A DNA stretch of 64,000 nt, from the NCBI RefSeq assembly GCF_900143055.1, contig NZ_FRCW01000002.1:62001-126000 (forward strand), in the 5' to 3' direction. The first letter of the stretch is position 1; the number at the start of each line of letters is the position of its first letter. The notes beneath the pieces were generated by a model. The model did no database searches and was not told the origin of the DNA. It saw only the letters and a list, made by a program, of their open reading frames with translations. Source of the DNA: Fibrobacter sp. UWR3 (GTDB lineage Bacteria > Fibrobacterota > Fibrobacteria > Fibrobacterales > Fibrobacteraceae). Positions 34,984-44,540 of this stretch are shown piece after piece. Made by a program: the position numbers and the translations under genes.

Positions 34984-35113
34984 TATATGCAAATTCAAAA
35001 AAGAAAACTTTTTTCAAAAAAAAATTAATTTTTTTACAGATACTATATTTTGGAATAAGCAAATTGTAATTTTTTTGAACAGAACAGCAAAAAATAATAT
35101 AGATAGGCCACCC

Positions 35114-36049
35114 ATGCGACACCTTGCAATCACTGCAGCTTTCCCGATTATACTCGCCGCCTGCGCCGGCGCACCCGAAGTCGAAACTGAACCCGCAACC
35201 GACACCGCGGCCCCTTCGGCAAGCTCAGGGACCTTATCAGTAACCGACGAAACCGCAGCACCCCCCGAACCGGCGAAGCAGCTCCCGGACAATTCCTCAC
35301 TCCCGAGCATCCTCGTGACCCCCGCCCAGAACGGGAAGGGTATCTCGGAACTGCAGGTAGTACAGAACAACCCGATGGCACGCGCCATGATGGAAGCGGT
35401 AAACGAGTACCTGACCAAAAAACTCTACGACGTGAAGTCGCTCGAGGGGGACGCAAACCTCAACTCCGTGGTGCAGATGCAGAACGACATCGCCGAGACG
35501 GACGAAGACCTCTCCTACCTCGCGAGCCTCGCCCTCGGTGCGGACGTTTACATCAAGTTTTCCGGCAACGTGAAGCCCGGTGCCATCTCCGTCGACCTGA
35601 ACGCCTACGAATCTTCCACCGCAAGGCTCCTCGGGAGTGAATCCGCCATGGATGACGACTGCGGCGGCAACGACCAGACCGCTATCGCCGAATGCCTCCA
35701 CAAGGCAGCAAGGCGCGCCATGCCCCTGCTCGAAAAGAAAATCAAGGCATACTGGCAGAAAGATTTAGAACAGGGAATTCAGTACAAAGTAATAATGAAT
35801 ATCAAGGGAGAATTCGACGAGGAAGAAATCGAGGACCTGCACGACGATATCGCCTCGGGGCTCAAGAAGGCGTTCAAGCGCGTAAACGTGAACGTGATGA
35901 CCGCAAAGACCATCGACGCCATCATCTACGCCGACGGGAACGAGTTCCCGGATTCGCAGAGCGTGTACAGCGCCATCCGCGGTATGCTCAAGGGCAAGAC
36001 CAAGAAAATCAACCTCACGAGAAAACTCATCCTGATGGATATCGAGTAG
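35114..36049 (+). CDS. Lipoprotein of unknown function
   Basis: A 311-aa predicted lipoprotein (MRHLAITAAFPIILAAC, Cys17). A Pro/Ala/Thr-rich linker includes PSASSGTLS, encoded by a copy of the dispersed TTCGGCAAGCTCAGGGACC repeat. A mixed alpha/beta region of about 240 residues follows, with ALGADVYIKFSGN and a repeated half (KVIMNIKGEFDEEEIEDLHD). The fold hints at two related domains of the type seen in periplasmic proteins that report LPS or pilus assembly, but I do not recognise it. The stop is immediately followed by the GTG start of a TPM-domain gene, so the two are translationally coupled. Confidence 0.78.
   Translation: MRHLAITAAFPIILAACAGAPEVETEPATDTAAPSASSGTLSVTDETAAPPEPAKQLPDNSSLPSILVTPAQNGKGISELQVVQNNPMARAMMEAVNEYLTKKLYDVKSLEGDANLNSVVQMQNDIAETDEDLSYLASLALGADVYIKFSGNVKPGAISVDLNAYESSTARLLGSESAMDDDCGGNDQTAIAECLHKAARRAMPLLEKKIKAYWQKDLEQGIQYKVIMNIKGEFDEEEIEDLHDDIASGLKKAFKRVNVNVMTAKTIDAIIYADGNEFPDSQSVYSAIRGMLKGKTKKINLTRKLILMDIE
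35214..35233. repeat. Short dispersed palindromic repeat in linker
   Basis: CTTCGGCAAGCTCAGGGACC, a variant of the 727 and 1495 copies, here read in the opposite orientation relative to the gene and encoding part of its linker. Confidence 0.65.
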
Positions 36050-37084
36050 GTGACCCCGAACCTGAAAAACATTCTCGCGGCAACGCTCGTACTGTGCGCA
36101 ATCGCGCAGGCGCTCCCCTCGCGGCCCGAAAACAGCCATATATACGACGAGAACCGCCTGGTCCCGGCGCAGCAGCTTGAATTTTTTGACCGGATCTCGG
36201 ACGAAGTCGCGAACGAGACGGGAATCAGCATCGATGCCGTGCTGCTGAACGACATCGGGGAGCGCGTCGCTGCAAAATACGCCGAGGAGATTGCGGAAAA
36301 ATGGCAGGCGGACGCCGGCCGTGAAGGCGAAGTCCTGATATTCGTCGCCCAGAAGCAGAGGCGCAAGCTGGTAGTGACCCGGGGAACCGCAAGCAGTATC
36401 ATTGACGAGGCAAAAATCCGCAAGGCCGAGCAGGAATTCCTTGTGCCGAACTTCCGCCAGGAACGCTACGGTGACGGCATACTTTCGCTTGCCGGGTGGC
36501 TCACATTCGCCATCAGCGACAGCACAGGGAAAAAATTTGACATCGACATGCAGGAAGCACCCGCCGAGGAAGGCATGACCGTGCGCGGGTGGCTTTTCGT
36601 CGCGGTCGTGTTCGGCCTGCTCATCGCCTTCGGGAGAAAGGGCCGGAGGTTCGGGTTCTTCGACAACATGAAGAAGTTGCTATGCGTTAGCGAAATTGAA
36701 AAGTCGCAGTGGCCGGGAATCTTCCGGGACGCCTTCGGCGACAACCTCGTTTCGGCGTTCATCTCGGGCAGGTGCCTCGTGGAAGGTTTCGACGCGCTCG
36801 CAACGCCCTGGACTATAGACTTTATCCTCAGGGACAATTCGCCCGAGGTAATCACGAAGCTTGACGCCTTCCGGGAAAAGGCCCGCAGGGAGAACATCGC
36901 GTTCGGGCACTTCTACACCCCGGCAGAAATCGCGCAAATCCGCGACCCGCAGGAACTTGAATACCTACAAATCGCAAGCAGGAACGCGCCCCTCTGCGGC
37001 GTTCAAGATTTCGGCGTTCAAGATTTCGGGGTTCAGGATTTGGGGGCTCAAGATTTGGGGGTTCAAGATTTCAAAAATTTCTGA
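36050..37084 (+). CDS. TPM-domain membrane protein with repeat-derived C-terminus
   Basis: A 344-aa protein starting at a GTG directly after the preceding stop. A signal-like N-terminus leads into a TPM (TLP18.3/Psb32/MOLO-1) domain (about 25-165), with RLVPAQQLEFFDRISDEV at its start and VLIFVAQKQRRKLVVTRG. One membrane helix follows (VRGWLFVAVVFGLLIAFG, about 182-199), then a cytoplasmic tail. The final 26 residues are copies of GVQDF/GVQDL, encoded by a 15-bp tandem repeat running into the hairpin array. The role of TPM proteins is poorly known; envelope quality control is a possibility. Confidence 0.83.
   Translation: MTPNLKNILAATLVLCAIAQALPSRPENSHIYDENRLVPAQQLEFFDRISDEVANETGISIDAVLLNDIGERVAAKYAEEIAEKWQADAGREGEVLIFVAQKQRRKLVVTRGTASSIIDEAKIRKAEQEFLVPNFRQERYGDGILSLAGWLTFAISDSTGKKFDIDMQEAPAEEGMTVRGWLFVAVVFGLLIAFGRKGRRFGFFDNMKKLLCVSEIEKSQWPGIFRDAFGDNLVSAFISGRCLVEGFDALATPWTIDFILRDNSPEVITKLDAFREKARRENIAFGHFYTPAEIAQIRDPQELEYLQIASRNAPLCGVQDFGVQDFGVQDLGAQDLGVQDFKNF
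37009..37080 (+). repeat. 15-bp tandem repeat at 3' end of TPM gene
   Basis: Five imperfect 15-bp copies of GGCGTTCAAGATTTC, translated as GVQD[FL] repeats just before the stop codon. Confidence 0.8.
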
Positions 37085-37089
37085 AAAGT

Positions 37090-37570
37090 AGGACTAAGTG
37101 GGCGATTTTTTGAGGTTTAGTCCTATCGGCCTGTGCAAAGCCCAGCCGACAATAGGACTAAATCGCGGCAAATGTGAGGTTTAGTCCTATTTTGCTTGGC
37201 GTTCAGTCCTATTTTGCTTGGAGTTCTTGAACATTTACCAGTAATTTGGGGAAATTTTTTGCACGATGCAGAATTAAAATAGGACTAAACGTGCGAAACT
37301 TTGGGGTTTAGTCCTATCGGCCTGTGCAAAGCCCAGCCGACAATAGGACTAAATCGCGACAAATGTGAAGTTTAGTCCTATCTTGTTTGGCGTTCTGTCC
37401 TATTTTGCTTAGCGATCTCGACCATTTACCAGTAATTTGGGGAAATTTTTTGCACAATGCAGAATTAAAATAGGACTAAACGTGCGAAACTTTTGGGTTT
37501 AGTCCTATCGGCCTGTGCAAAGCCCAGCCGACAATAGGACTAAATCGCGGCAAATGTGAGGTTTAGTCCT
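37090..37570. repeat. 191-bp tandem array of paired hairpins
   Basis: AGGACTAAA and TTTAGTCCT arms enclose 17-nt loops in six hairpins: 37090 (with a G for the last A), 37154, 37281, 37345, 37472 and 37536. They come in pairs 64 bp apart, with the pair repeated every 191 bp (2.5 copies). Within a pair, a third hairpin, TCGGCCTG against CAGCCGA, lies between them. The sequence between pairs (ATTTACCAGTAATTTGGGG) is conserved. The array fills the gap between convergent genes and holds no credible gene. Confidence 0.9.
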
Positions 37571-37627
37571 ATTTTAGCGCTTGATTACATCACGCGCACC
37601 CTAATCGCGGAGCCTTCCCTAATCTCA

Positions 37628-38785
37628 TTACCTCCGGCGGATTGCGCCGCCGAAGCCGCCACGCGAAGACCCGCGGTCATCGCGGTCCTGGTCGTCCCTG
37701 CGCGTTGAAGGTGGCGGCGGAGGCGGCGTGGACGAAGAGCCCGAAGACTGCCTGCGATTGTTCGCGATATCCATCGGGTCGTAATCGCTTCCCCGACCGT
37801 TATCCCAGCGGTCGTCCCGCGGGCTCTGCGCCCTCGGTGGAGGCGGAGCCGCCTGCATGTTCCTGCGGGTAACGTCGTTACGCGAGGTTTCGCGATACAC
37901 CTGCGACTCGCGGGAATTCAAGTCCACAGGGCGCGTTGCCCCCGAATGGCGCGACACCGCTGCCGCAGGCCTTGAGGCCTGCGGGGCAGGCCCCGCCGAA
38001 GAACGGCGATTCAGGTCCGGCCCGACGGTATGCCTGTGGCGAGGAGGAGGCGCATAGCGGTGCGGGTGCCTGGGCCCGCGCCTGGGCGCGTGCCAGCGGT
38101 GGTCGCGCATGTATATTGCGCGCGCATTCCAGTCAAACCAGCAGGAACCCCACCCCCAGTACCCGTAATGCGTGCCGAGCCATACTCCCGGAGCGTAGCT
38201 TACACGCACGTACCCGTCGTAATAATTGTAATAAACGACATACGGATTGTACACGGGAACGTAGACGTATTCCGTACGTACCGGCATAATCGTGATGTTC
38301 TCGCCAGTCGTGACCTTCACGTAGTCGTCATTCCGCAAGTGCCCGCGCTCGTTTGCCGCCCTACGCAAGCGCTGCACCGCCTGCATAACGTCTTCCTTCT
38401 GGATAAACACGGCATCGCCAAGCTGGTCGGTCCATGCGGCATACCTATTCATCATCGAGAGCACGCGCGGGAACGGGATAAGCGCCTGGACGCTCGCATC
38501 GTAAGGCAGTTCTGCGGCCGCAATCGCATTCGAAAGCGCGTCGCCCTTCAGGTGCTTGTGCGCATTCGCCCATTCGCTCGCGGGGGCAATCTGTTCGCCG
38601 TAAGTTGAAGCGGCCAGCACCTGCACCAGTAGCGGGTCCGGGTAAAGCGCGATATTCGCCACCAGCGTGTCCAGTTCCGAAGCGCTGAAGTAAGCCTGCG
38701 CGCGGCCAACCCCCGGCAGGCAGAAAACCGCCGCCAGCAAGAGAATAGGCCAAATTTCGGAACGTTTTGTCTCATTTCTAGACAT
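37628..38785 (-). CDS. DUF3300 secreted protein
   Basis: A 385-aa exported protein with a strong GGAAGGAGG site, which sets the start, and signal IWPILLLAAVFCLPGVGRAQ. The DUF3300 domain (about 30-235) contains LDTLVANIALYPDPLLVQVL, ALIPFPRVLSMM and the aromatic-rich VPVYNPYVVYYNYY region. The last 150 residues are low-complexity, rich in Arg, Pro, Ser and Asp. Function of DUF3300 is unknown; members are periplasmic or surface proteins. It converges with the TPM gene across the hairpin array. Confidence 0.88.
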   Translation of the reverse strand: MSRNETKRSEIWPILLLAAVFCLPGVGRAQAYFSASELDTLVANIALYPDPLLVQVLAASTYGEQIAPASEWANAHKHLKGDALSNAIAAAELPYDASVQALIPFPRVLSMMNRYAAWTDQLGDAVFIQKEDVMQAVQRLRRAANERGHLRNDDYVKVTTGENITIMPVRTEYVYVPVYNPYVVYYNYYDGYVRVSYAPGVWLGTHYGYWGWGSCWFDWNARAIYMRDHRWHAPRRGPRHPHRYAPPPRHRHTVGPDLNRRSSAGPAPQASRPAAAVSRHSGATRPVDLNSRESQVYRETSRNDVTRRNMQAAPPPPRAQSPRDDRWDNGRGSDYDPMDIANNRRQSSGSSSTPPPPPPSTRRDDQDRDDRGSSRGGFGGAIRRR

Positions 38786-38979
38786 AGGAACCTCCTTCCC
38801 TATCAATATACAACTATTTGATGAACGGGAAAACCCTTCGGTTTCAAAAAAAATCGCCATTTTTCGCTTTTTTTTGAGTTGTAAGCAAAAACAACGCGTA
38901 AACGACAATTAACATAGAGTTTAAACATATATCATATACTTTTAGTCTAGACAAATGAACAGGTTTGGTTGGAGGTCTC

Positions 38980-40794
38980 ATGTCAAGCCTAAAAAAACTC
39001 TCTCTCGCTGTCGGATTCGGCCTAGCAGGCGCTTTCGCGCAGACATACGATTTGCCCATCGTGTTCATTGACACCAAGGGCAAATGCCTAGACAACACTG
39101 TGAACGACAAGATGCCCGCCACGATGAGCGTGCTGGACGCGGCAACGAACAACGTAGCCGACAGCGCCAAGGGTACGCACTACGACATCGGCATCAAAGT
39201 GCGCGGTCAATCTTCGGCCAAGTTCCCCAAGCCCGGCTACAGCGTGGAAGTCCGCGACAACCAGGGCGAAGGCATAGACGTGAGCATGCTCGGGCTCCCT
39301 CCTGCAGACGACTGGGTGTTCCACGGCCCGTACGTTGACAAGAGCCTGATGCGTAACGCGCTCGCCCACTGGCTCTTTAGGCAGGCTGGCCACTACAGCC
39401 CCCGTACCAAGCACTTTGACCTCTACATCAACGGCGTGTACCGTGGCGTGTACGTGCTTATCGAAAAAATCAAGCGCGGCAAATATCGCGTGAATGTAAG
39501 CAAGCTCAAAGAAACCGACATCAGCGGCGACGACGTGACCGGCGGCTACATCTGGGCATTCGACAAGACCGGCACCAATACCGGCGGCATGGGCAACGAA
39601 GACATCAACAAGGAAGGCTTCAAGACCGCCGACGGCCTGAACGTCATCATGCACTACCCCAAGAAGGAGAACCTCCAGCAACAGCAACAGGCCTACTTGA
39701 AAAAGTACCTGGAAGATCTCGAGAACCTGTTCAAGAACGGCAAGAACGGCAGCGGGTACGAAAACTATGTGGACATGACTTCCGCGCTCGACTACGTGCT
39801 GCACGAAGAAGTGACCAACAACTCTGACTCCTACTGGTGCAGTTTCTTCTTGCACAAGCCCAAGGATAGCAAGGGCGGCAAGGTGACGCTTGGCCCGGCT
39901 TGGGACTTTAACCTCGCCATGAGCAACGGAAGCCAGCCCGAGAACGGCGGTAACAATAACGGCGGCAACAACGGCTTCAACTGGAATATGTGGGGCGGTG
40001 GCGGAATGGGCGGTGGCGGAATGGGAAGTTCCGGCACCACCGGCTGGCAAATCGAGAGCAGCATGAAAACCGGCATGAGCGGGCTCAAGATTCCCAACTG
40101 GCTGCTTGGCATGTGGAAAGACAGCCATTACCAGAGCGAACTGAAAAAACGCTGGGCGGAACTCCGCAGCGGCGTATGGCACTCCAAGACCATGGACGTG
40201 TATCTCGACTCCATGAAGACGTACCTGACGAAGGCTGCCGACAGGAACTTCAAGCGCTGGCCGAACTTGGGCAAGTCTAGCGGACAGGGCGACAGCGACC
40301 CGCAGCCGATGAAATACTGCAACCAGGGCGGTGGTCAGCAAGGCATGTGGGGCATGAACATGCCCATGGGCGGCTACAATGCCGACACCTGGGACGGCGA
40401 GTTCGAGCATCTCCGCAAGAAGATGAAGGAACGCATGGCCTGGATGGACCAGCAGCTCGGATTTACCGAACCTGCGCAGCCCATCGTCACCGAGCCCGTA
40501 ATCCACGTTCCCGACTGGGCGAAGGATACCGTATCTAAAGTCGAGCCCCCGGAGCCCCCGACCATTGCCCTGGACGATTTCAGCAGGCTCTCGCCGACAA
40601 ACTTCTTCAACGTGAACGGCGACAAGATCGAAATCATGACAGACCTGGGCGGAACCTTCGCGCTAGTCGACCTGAACGGCACAACGCTGTTCAAGACCAG
40701 AATCAAGAAGGGTGTTACGACCCTGAAGGTGCCGGAAAGCGCTCAGGACAAGCACTGGATTGCAACGCTCAACGGGAAGATGCTAAGCCGCTAA
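38980..40794 (+). CDS. CotH-like kinase-fold secreted protein
   Basis: A 604-aa exported protein. The ATG follows GGAGG at ideal spacing; signal LSLAVGFGLAGAFAQ. The CotH domain (about 20-480) shows IKVRGQSSAKFPKPGYSVEV, the INGVYRGVYVLIEKIKR segment and GPAWDFNLAMSNG. Where many homologs have WDFD, this protein has WDFN. A Gly/Asn/Met-rich insertion (about 325-355) is present. The last 80 residues form a small beta domain ending TLNGKMLSR, like Fibrobacter C-terminal sorting domains. CotH proteins phosphorylate secreted targets in Bacillus; activity here is unproven. Its 3' end overlaps the convergent fibro-slime gene by 26 nt. Confidence 0.88.
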   Translation: MSSLKKLSLAVGFGLAGAFAQTYDLPIVFIDTKGKCLDNTVNDKMPATMSVLDAATNNVADSAKGTHYDIGIKVRGQSSAKFPKPGYSVEVRDNQGEGIDVSMLGLPPADDWVFHGPYVDKSLMRNALAHWLFRQAGHYSPRTKHFDLYINGVYRGVYVLIEKIKRGKYRVNVSKLKETDISGDDVTGGYIWAFDKTGTNTGGMGNEDINKEGFKTADGLNVIMHYPKKENLQQQQQAYLKKYLEDLENLFKNGKNGSGYENYVDMTSALDYVLHEEVTNNSDSYWCSFFLHKPKDSKGGKVTLGPAWDFNLAMSNGSQPENGGNNNGGNNGFNWNMWGGGGMGGGGMGSSGTTGWQIESSMKTGMSGLKIPNWLLGMWKDSHYQSELKKRWAELRSGVWHSKTMDVYLDSMKTYLTKAADRNFKRWPNLGKSSGQGDSDPQPMKYCNQGGGQQGMWGMNMPMGGYNADTWDGEFEHLRKKMKERMAWMDQQLGFTEPAQPIVTEPVIHVPDWAKDTVSKVEPPEPPTIALDDFSRLSPTNFFNVNGDKIEIMTDLGGTFALVDLNGTTLFKTRIKKGVTTLKVPESAQDKHWIATLNGKMLSR

Positions 40795-43700
40795 AGTTTT
40801 TACCGCGGCGCACGCCCCAGAAATTGTCGTGAACTTGGTGAAGTGTATTTTTACCGTTCACGACGATTTTTATTTCTAGGCGCGAGATGTAGACGCCAGT
40901 CCCGACCAGGCGGCCGCTATTGGAACGCATGTTCCATGCAAGGAAGATATTTCCCTTGTTCTTGAGGCAGCCCTCTTCGCCGTACACGCCCTTGTCGGAG
41001 CACCTTATCGTATTGGACGTTCCGCCCACGTACTCGCCGAACTGACTGTAATAGAACGTGCGGTAGTGCAGTTCCACGGCATCGTCAGATACAATCGTCC
41101 TTTCGCCGCTACGGTACTCTTCGAGATTGAATTCGGTCACCTCGCCCGCCTTTACGGCATCGACAAGTTCACGCGCAACGCCTGCTTCTGCAAGTTCCGC
41201 ATCTAGCCTGCCGCTACGGATGGCATCGAAGAGGTCGGCCTGCGTCACGGTCTGGACATTCCCTATGGTGATTACCGTATCGCGGCTCGCCTCGATATTC
41301 GCCTCCGCCATTTTCGCGAAGAGCTCCAGGTCGCCCTCGCCGACAACGGACCTGTAGTTGTCCTCGGTAATGGAACCGTCCAAAATCCCGTTGATGGCCT
41401 GCTCGCTAAAACCATACGAGGTATCCACCAGGTTCACGCGAATGTCGTTGAACAGCTGCGTCAAGGCTTCCTGCTCGCTGATGCCGACAATCGTCGTGTC
41501 GTAATCCGTCTCGCTCCCGACACGCGACTTCACGAAGGCGTCGAACTTCTCGACCGCATCCTTCGTCTGTTCAACCATAATCTTCGCGATATCGAAATCG
41601 ACAAGCGAGCCCTGCACGCCGAGCGAATCCGCTATCTGCTGGGCGCTCTGGCTTATATCCGTAACAAGCTTCACCTGCGTAACCGTGTCGTTCCTGACAA
41701 TGCCATAAGGGTCTTCTCCCAGCGAGACTACGCCCGGGTTCTCTACACCGAGTTCCTGGTCGCCCGTAATGGCAACCCACGGATTGTCCCTGTGCGGTAC
41801 ATTCCCGGCAAGGTCCTGCGCACCGCCCTTGGGCGCGAACCTTACCAGATCGCCGTCCGTCGGCAGTACAGCCCCGTTCCCGCCCGAGGTATAGATGAGC
41901 GTCATGCGCGCTCCCGTTCCGCCCTGCTGCAGAGGCCTTTCGGGCTTCTCGTTTATCCCCGAGCGCATGCAGGTGTATTCAAAAATCTCAGTAAACAGGT
42001 GCCGGGACTCTTCAGAAATCGCCTCGCTGAAGGTAATGTCTATAAGCCTGCTCCCGTCCTTGCTTATCTTTTTCGAGGCCGAAAGCACGATGGGCCCGAC
42101 TCCGTCGGCAACCTGCTCGTTCTCGATAAAGAAGTTGCTGACCTCGCCCTCATTTTCGTAGGTAAACCAGTTGTTCAGGCTTCCAGAATAGATTCCCGAC
42201 GCATCTCCGGTAAACTGCCTACTGCCAAAACCGCAAACCTTCCCGGTACATTCCGCGCCAAGGTCTTCGGCAGTAAGCACGATGTCGGTCTCGTTCACAA
42301 TCTTGAATTTCGACGTCGCCACGAACGTTTCTCCGAAAGTCAACTGGATAGAATCCAGACGGCTCTTGCCATTGACGGCGCGTTCAAAGTGAACGTACAG
42401 GCTGTCGGCACGCCCGTCCCCGTTCCGGTCCATCGCAATAGCCTTCTCCACGCGCGGTGCGGGAGGTTCGGCAAACTTCAGGTCGGTCCATACCGAAACG
42501 CCCGCCGCGGCGCCTTTCGCCGTGAGCACGGCTCCGGACACGGGAGCATTCGCATGTACGTAGAATGTCGCACGCCCATCCTCGTCCAGGTTCACCGCGC
42601 TGATTTTCTTTCCGCCCGGCGCATCCAAGATATCTATCGCCGCATTCGAGAACGATAGGTTTATCTTGCGGTTGTAATTGTTGACGACGGCCCATTCCTC
42701 GAAGAACGTGATATTCACCTGGTAAGTCGCATACGCCCAGGGGCCAATCTGCGCCGTATCGCCAGAGACCTGCGTACCGAGGACAGTCCAGTCTTCCTTC
42801 GCGAACGCGACGCTCGGCACGGAATAGGACGGCACGGTAATTTCCACCTTCGTCACCTGGCTCGGGTCAGCCTTCAGGGTAATTTCCAGGAAGTAGTGCC
42901 CGGGAGCAAGCGCATAGTTCGAAACAATCGCTGCAGAATCTATCGAGAACGTGGAATCGCTCGTAATCTTGATTCCCTCGTAATGGGTACCGACCCCGAG
43001 TATCTCGGGCCCCGCGAGATTACCGCCGGTAAGCTTGAAGGTCGACGCGCCACCGGTCGTATCGCGCTCGGCAGAATTCGCGTCGAAATTGCAGGAAAGC
43101 TTGCTCTTCTTGTTGATCTGCCATACCTCGTAACTCATTCCGGAGCCGCGCCTGTCCGAAGTCAGGAACAACGACGCCTCGACCTGCAGGTCAATAGAAG
43201 TGCGCATGCGGAAATTCGACGAACCGGTATGGCGCTCCACGTAAAAGATATGGAAGTCGTACGTCTTTCCCGGAACAAGCATGTCGCCGGTATTCTGCCC
43301 GATGGTATCGAGATCTACAGCACCCGCCACCTGGCCATGCTGCCCACCGATATCCACCGCAAGGCGATTGTCGATAAACACCCAAACATCGTCGTCGCCG
43401 TAAAAGTCGAAGTACTGGCCCGGGACATACTCGAACGTCGCCTGTATTTTTGCGGCATACCCGAAGTTGTGCTTCCCTATCTTCGTTCCCTTCAGCTGGT
43501 CGTAGTAAGGGTTCGGCACCTTCTCCGCATCGTCGAGAAACTCGAAATCGTCCAGCAGGAACATTCCGTCCGAATTGGCCTCGTTGCCTTTCGATATCTG
43601 GTCCTTCGAAACTTCCGCAAGCCAAAAGCCCTCGTCGTCCATAGATACATACAGGTCGCGGCAGGTCATGTTCGTGTATTCGTTGCCCGCACTGTCCTTG

Positions 43701-44374
43701 GCGACGACCTCGGGCAGGAACCAGCTGTCAAGATGCTCCGTAATCTTGCACTTTTCCGGGAAGGGGTCCGCACGCACGGGAACCCCGTTCGCACCGAGCC
43801 TGTATTCGACCATACCCGTAATAGCCTTGTCCTTGCCGGAGCACCCGCCCGAACCGAAGTCCGCGCTGACGCCGTTTGCGGGGTCACCGTTTTTTCCGCT
43901 TCCGTCGCCATCGCCATCGGTACCGTGCAGCCAGTCGTAGACGGTCACGGGAATCTTCTTGAGCGGGCAGTCGCCAAGCACGCCGGGGTAACCGGAAAAC
44001 AGCGCGGGAACATCGGCCTTGTACCCCTGCACCCAGACCGTATCGGAGAGGGCGGCAACGGAATCCAGCAATATCTCGCTTGATTCCGTAGGTTCCTCGG
44101 CGACCATGCCCTCGGCACCCACGTAGTTGAGGCCGACAGTCTGCTTGAAGTAGACCCCGAAGCCCTCGGCGGGCGCATCCACCGTCGCCTTGAACCAGCC
44201 GCAGTAATTTTCGAGAGGCGTCATCGTGGCTACGGAATCGCCCCCTACGAACAGCACCGCGTTTGTGTTCGACCACGGCGTAAAGAAAACGACCGTCTTT
44301 TCGGCATGAGCCGTTCCGAGCGCCAAGACGGCAGCCACGGCCAGCATCCTGCCCTTTTCTACCCAATTCACCAT
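40769..44374 (-). CDS. Fibro-slime domain giant secreted protein
   Basis: A 1201-aa exported protein. The start was placed at the ATG preceded by AGGGATGG; signal MLAVAAVLALGTAHA. Residues about 130-410 form a fibro-slime domain with PA14-like features: FEYVPGQYFDFYGDDDVWVF, DIGGQHGQVAGAV and FYVERHTGSSNFRM. A repeated Ig-like set of beta domains follows, then a helical region (about 1000-1110) and a C-terminal beta domain with LAWNMRSNSGRLVGTGVY, typical of Fibrobacter C-terminal sorting domains. Fibro-slime proteins are known from fibrobacters and are linked to surface attachment and carbohydrate contact. Ligand unknown. Confidence 0.9.
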   Translation of the reverse strand: MVNWVEKGRMLAVAAVLALGTAHAEKTVVFFTPWSNTNAVLFVGGDSVATMTPLENYCGWFKATVDAPAEGFGVYFKQTVGLNYVGAEGMVAEEPTESSEILLDSVAALSDTVWVQGYKADVPALFSGYPGVLGDCPLKKIPVTVYDWLHGTDGDGDGSGKNGDPANGVSADFGSGGCSGKDKAITGMVEYRLGANGVPVRADPFPEKCKITEHLDSWFLPEVVAKDSAGNEYTNMTCRDLYVSMDDEGFWLAEVSKDQISKGNEANSDGMFLLDDFEFLDDAEKVPNPYYDQLKGTKIGKHNFGYAAKIQATFEYVPGQYFDFYGDDDVWVFIDNRLAVDIGGQHGQVAGAVDLDTIGQNTGDMLVPGKTYDFHIFYVERHTGSSNFRMRTSIDLQVEASLFLTSDRRGSGMSYEVWQINKKSKLSCNFDANSAERDTTGGASTFKLTGGNLAGPEILGVGTHYEGIKITSDSTFSIDSAAIVSNYALAPGHYFLEITLKADPSQVTKVEITVPSYSVPSVAFAKEDWTVLGTQVSGDTAQIGPWAYATYQVNITFFEEWAVVNNYNRKINLSFSNAAIDILDAPGGKKISAVNLDEDGRATFYVHANAPVSGAVLTAKGAAAGVSVWTDLKFAEPPAPRVEKAIAMDRNGDGRADSLYVHFERAVNGKSRLDSIQLTFGETFVATSKFKIVNETDIVLTAEDLGAECTGKVCGFGSRQFTGDASGIYSGSLNNWFTYENEGEVSNFFIENEQVADGVGPIVLSASKKISKDGSRLIDITFSEAISEESRHLFTEIFEYTCMRSGINEKPERPLQQGGTGARMTLIYTSGGNGAVLPTDGDLVRFAPKGGAQDLAGNVPHRDNPWVAITGDQELGVENPGVVSLGEDPYGIVRNDTVTQVKLVTDISQSAQQIADSLGVQGSLVDFDIAKIMVEQTKDAVEKFDAFVKSRVGSETDYDTTIVGISEQEALTQLFNDIRVNLVDTSYGFSEQAINGILDGSITEDNYRSVVGEGDLELFAKMAEANIEASRDTVITIGNVQTVTQADLFDAIRSGRLDAELAEAGVARELVDAVKAGEVTEFNLEEYRSGERTIVSDDAVELHYRTFYYSQFGEYVGGTSNTIRCSDKGVYGEEGCLKNKGNIFLAWNMRSNSGRLVGTGVYISRLEIKIVVNGKNTLHQVHDNFWGVRRGKNFSGLASSR

Positions 44375-44399
44375 AACATCCATCCCTGAGATCATCTAC

Positions 44400-44516
44400 A
44401 ATGTTCTCAAATTTTAGAAACAAATATAACATCTTTACAATAAGATATATTGTTTTTAAACAAAATTTTACCATTATTTAATAAAGAATGTTCTCACTTT
44501 TTACAAAATGTTCTCA
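44400..44516. promoter_or_regulatory. Three AATGTTCTCA repeats upstream of fibro-slime gene
   Basis: The 10-mer AATGTTCTCA occurs at 44400-44409, 44487-44496 and 44507-44516 in an AT-rich leader, in the same orientation. Such direct repeats suit an operator, but no regulator is known. Confidence 0.4.
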
Positions 44517-44540
44517 TTTTCCCTCAGAAACGACTGAATA

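Noticed and set aside
37090-37570. CRISPR array
   Set aside because: Arms are inverted rather than direct repeats, the 191-bp unit includes conserved inter-hairpin sequence, and no cas gene is present.
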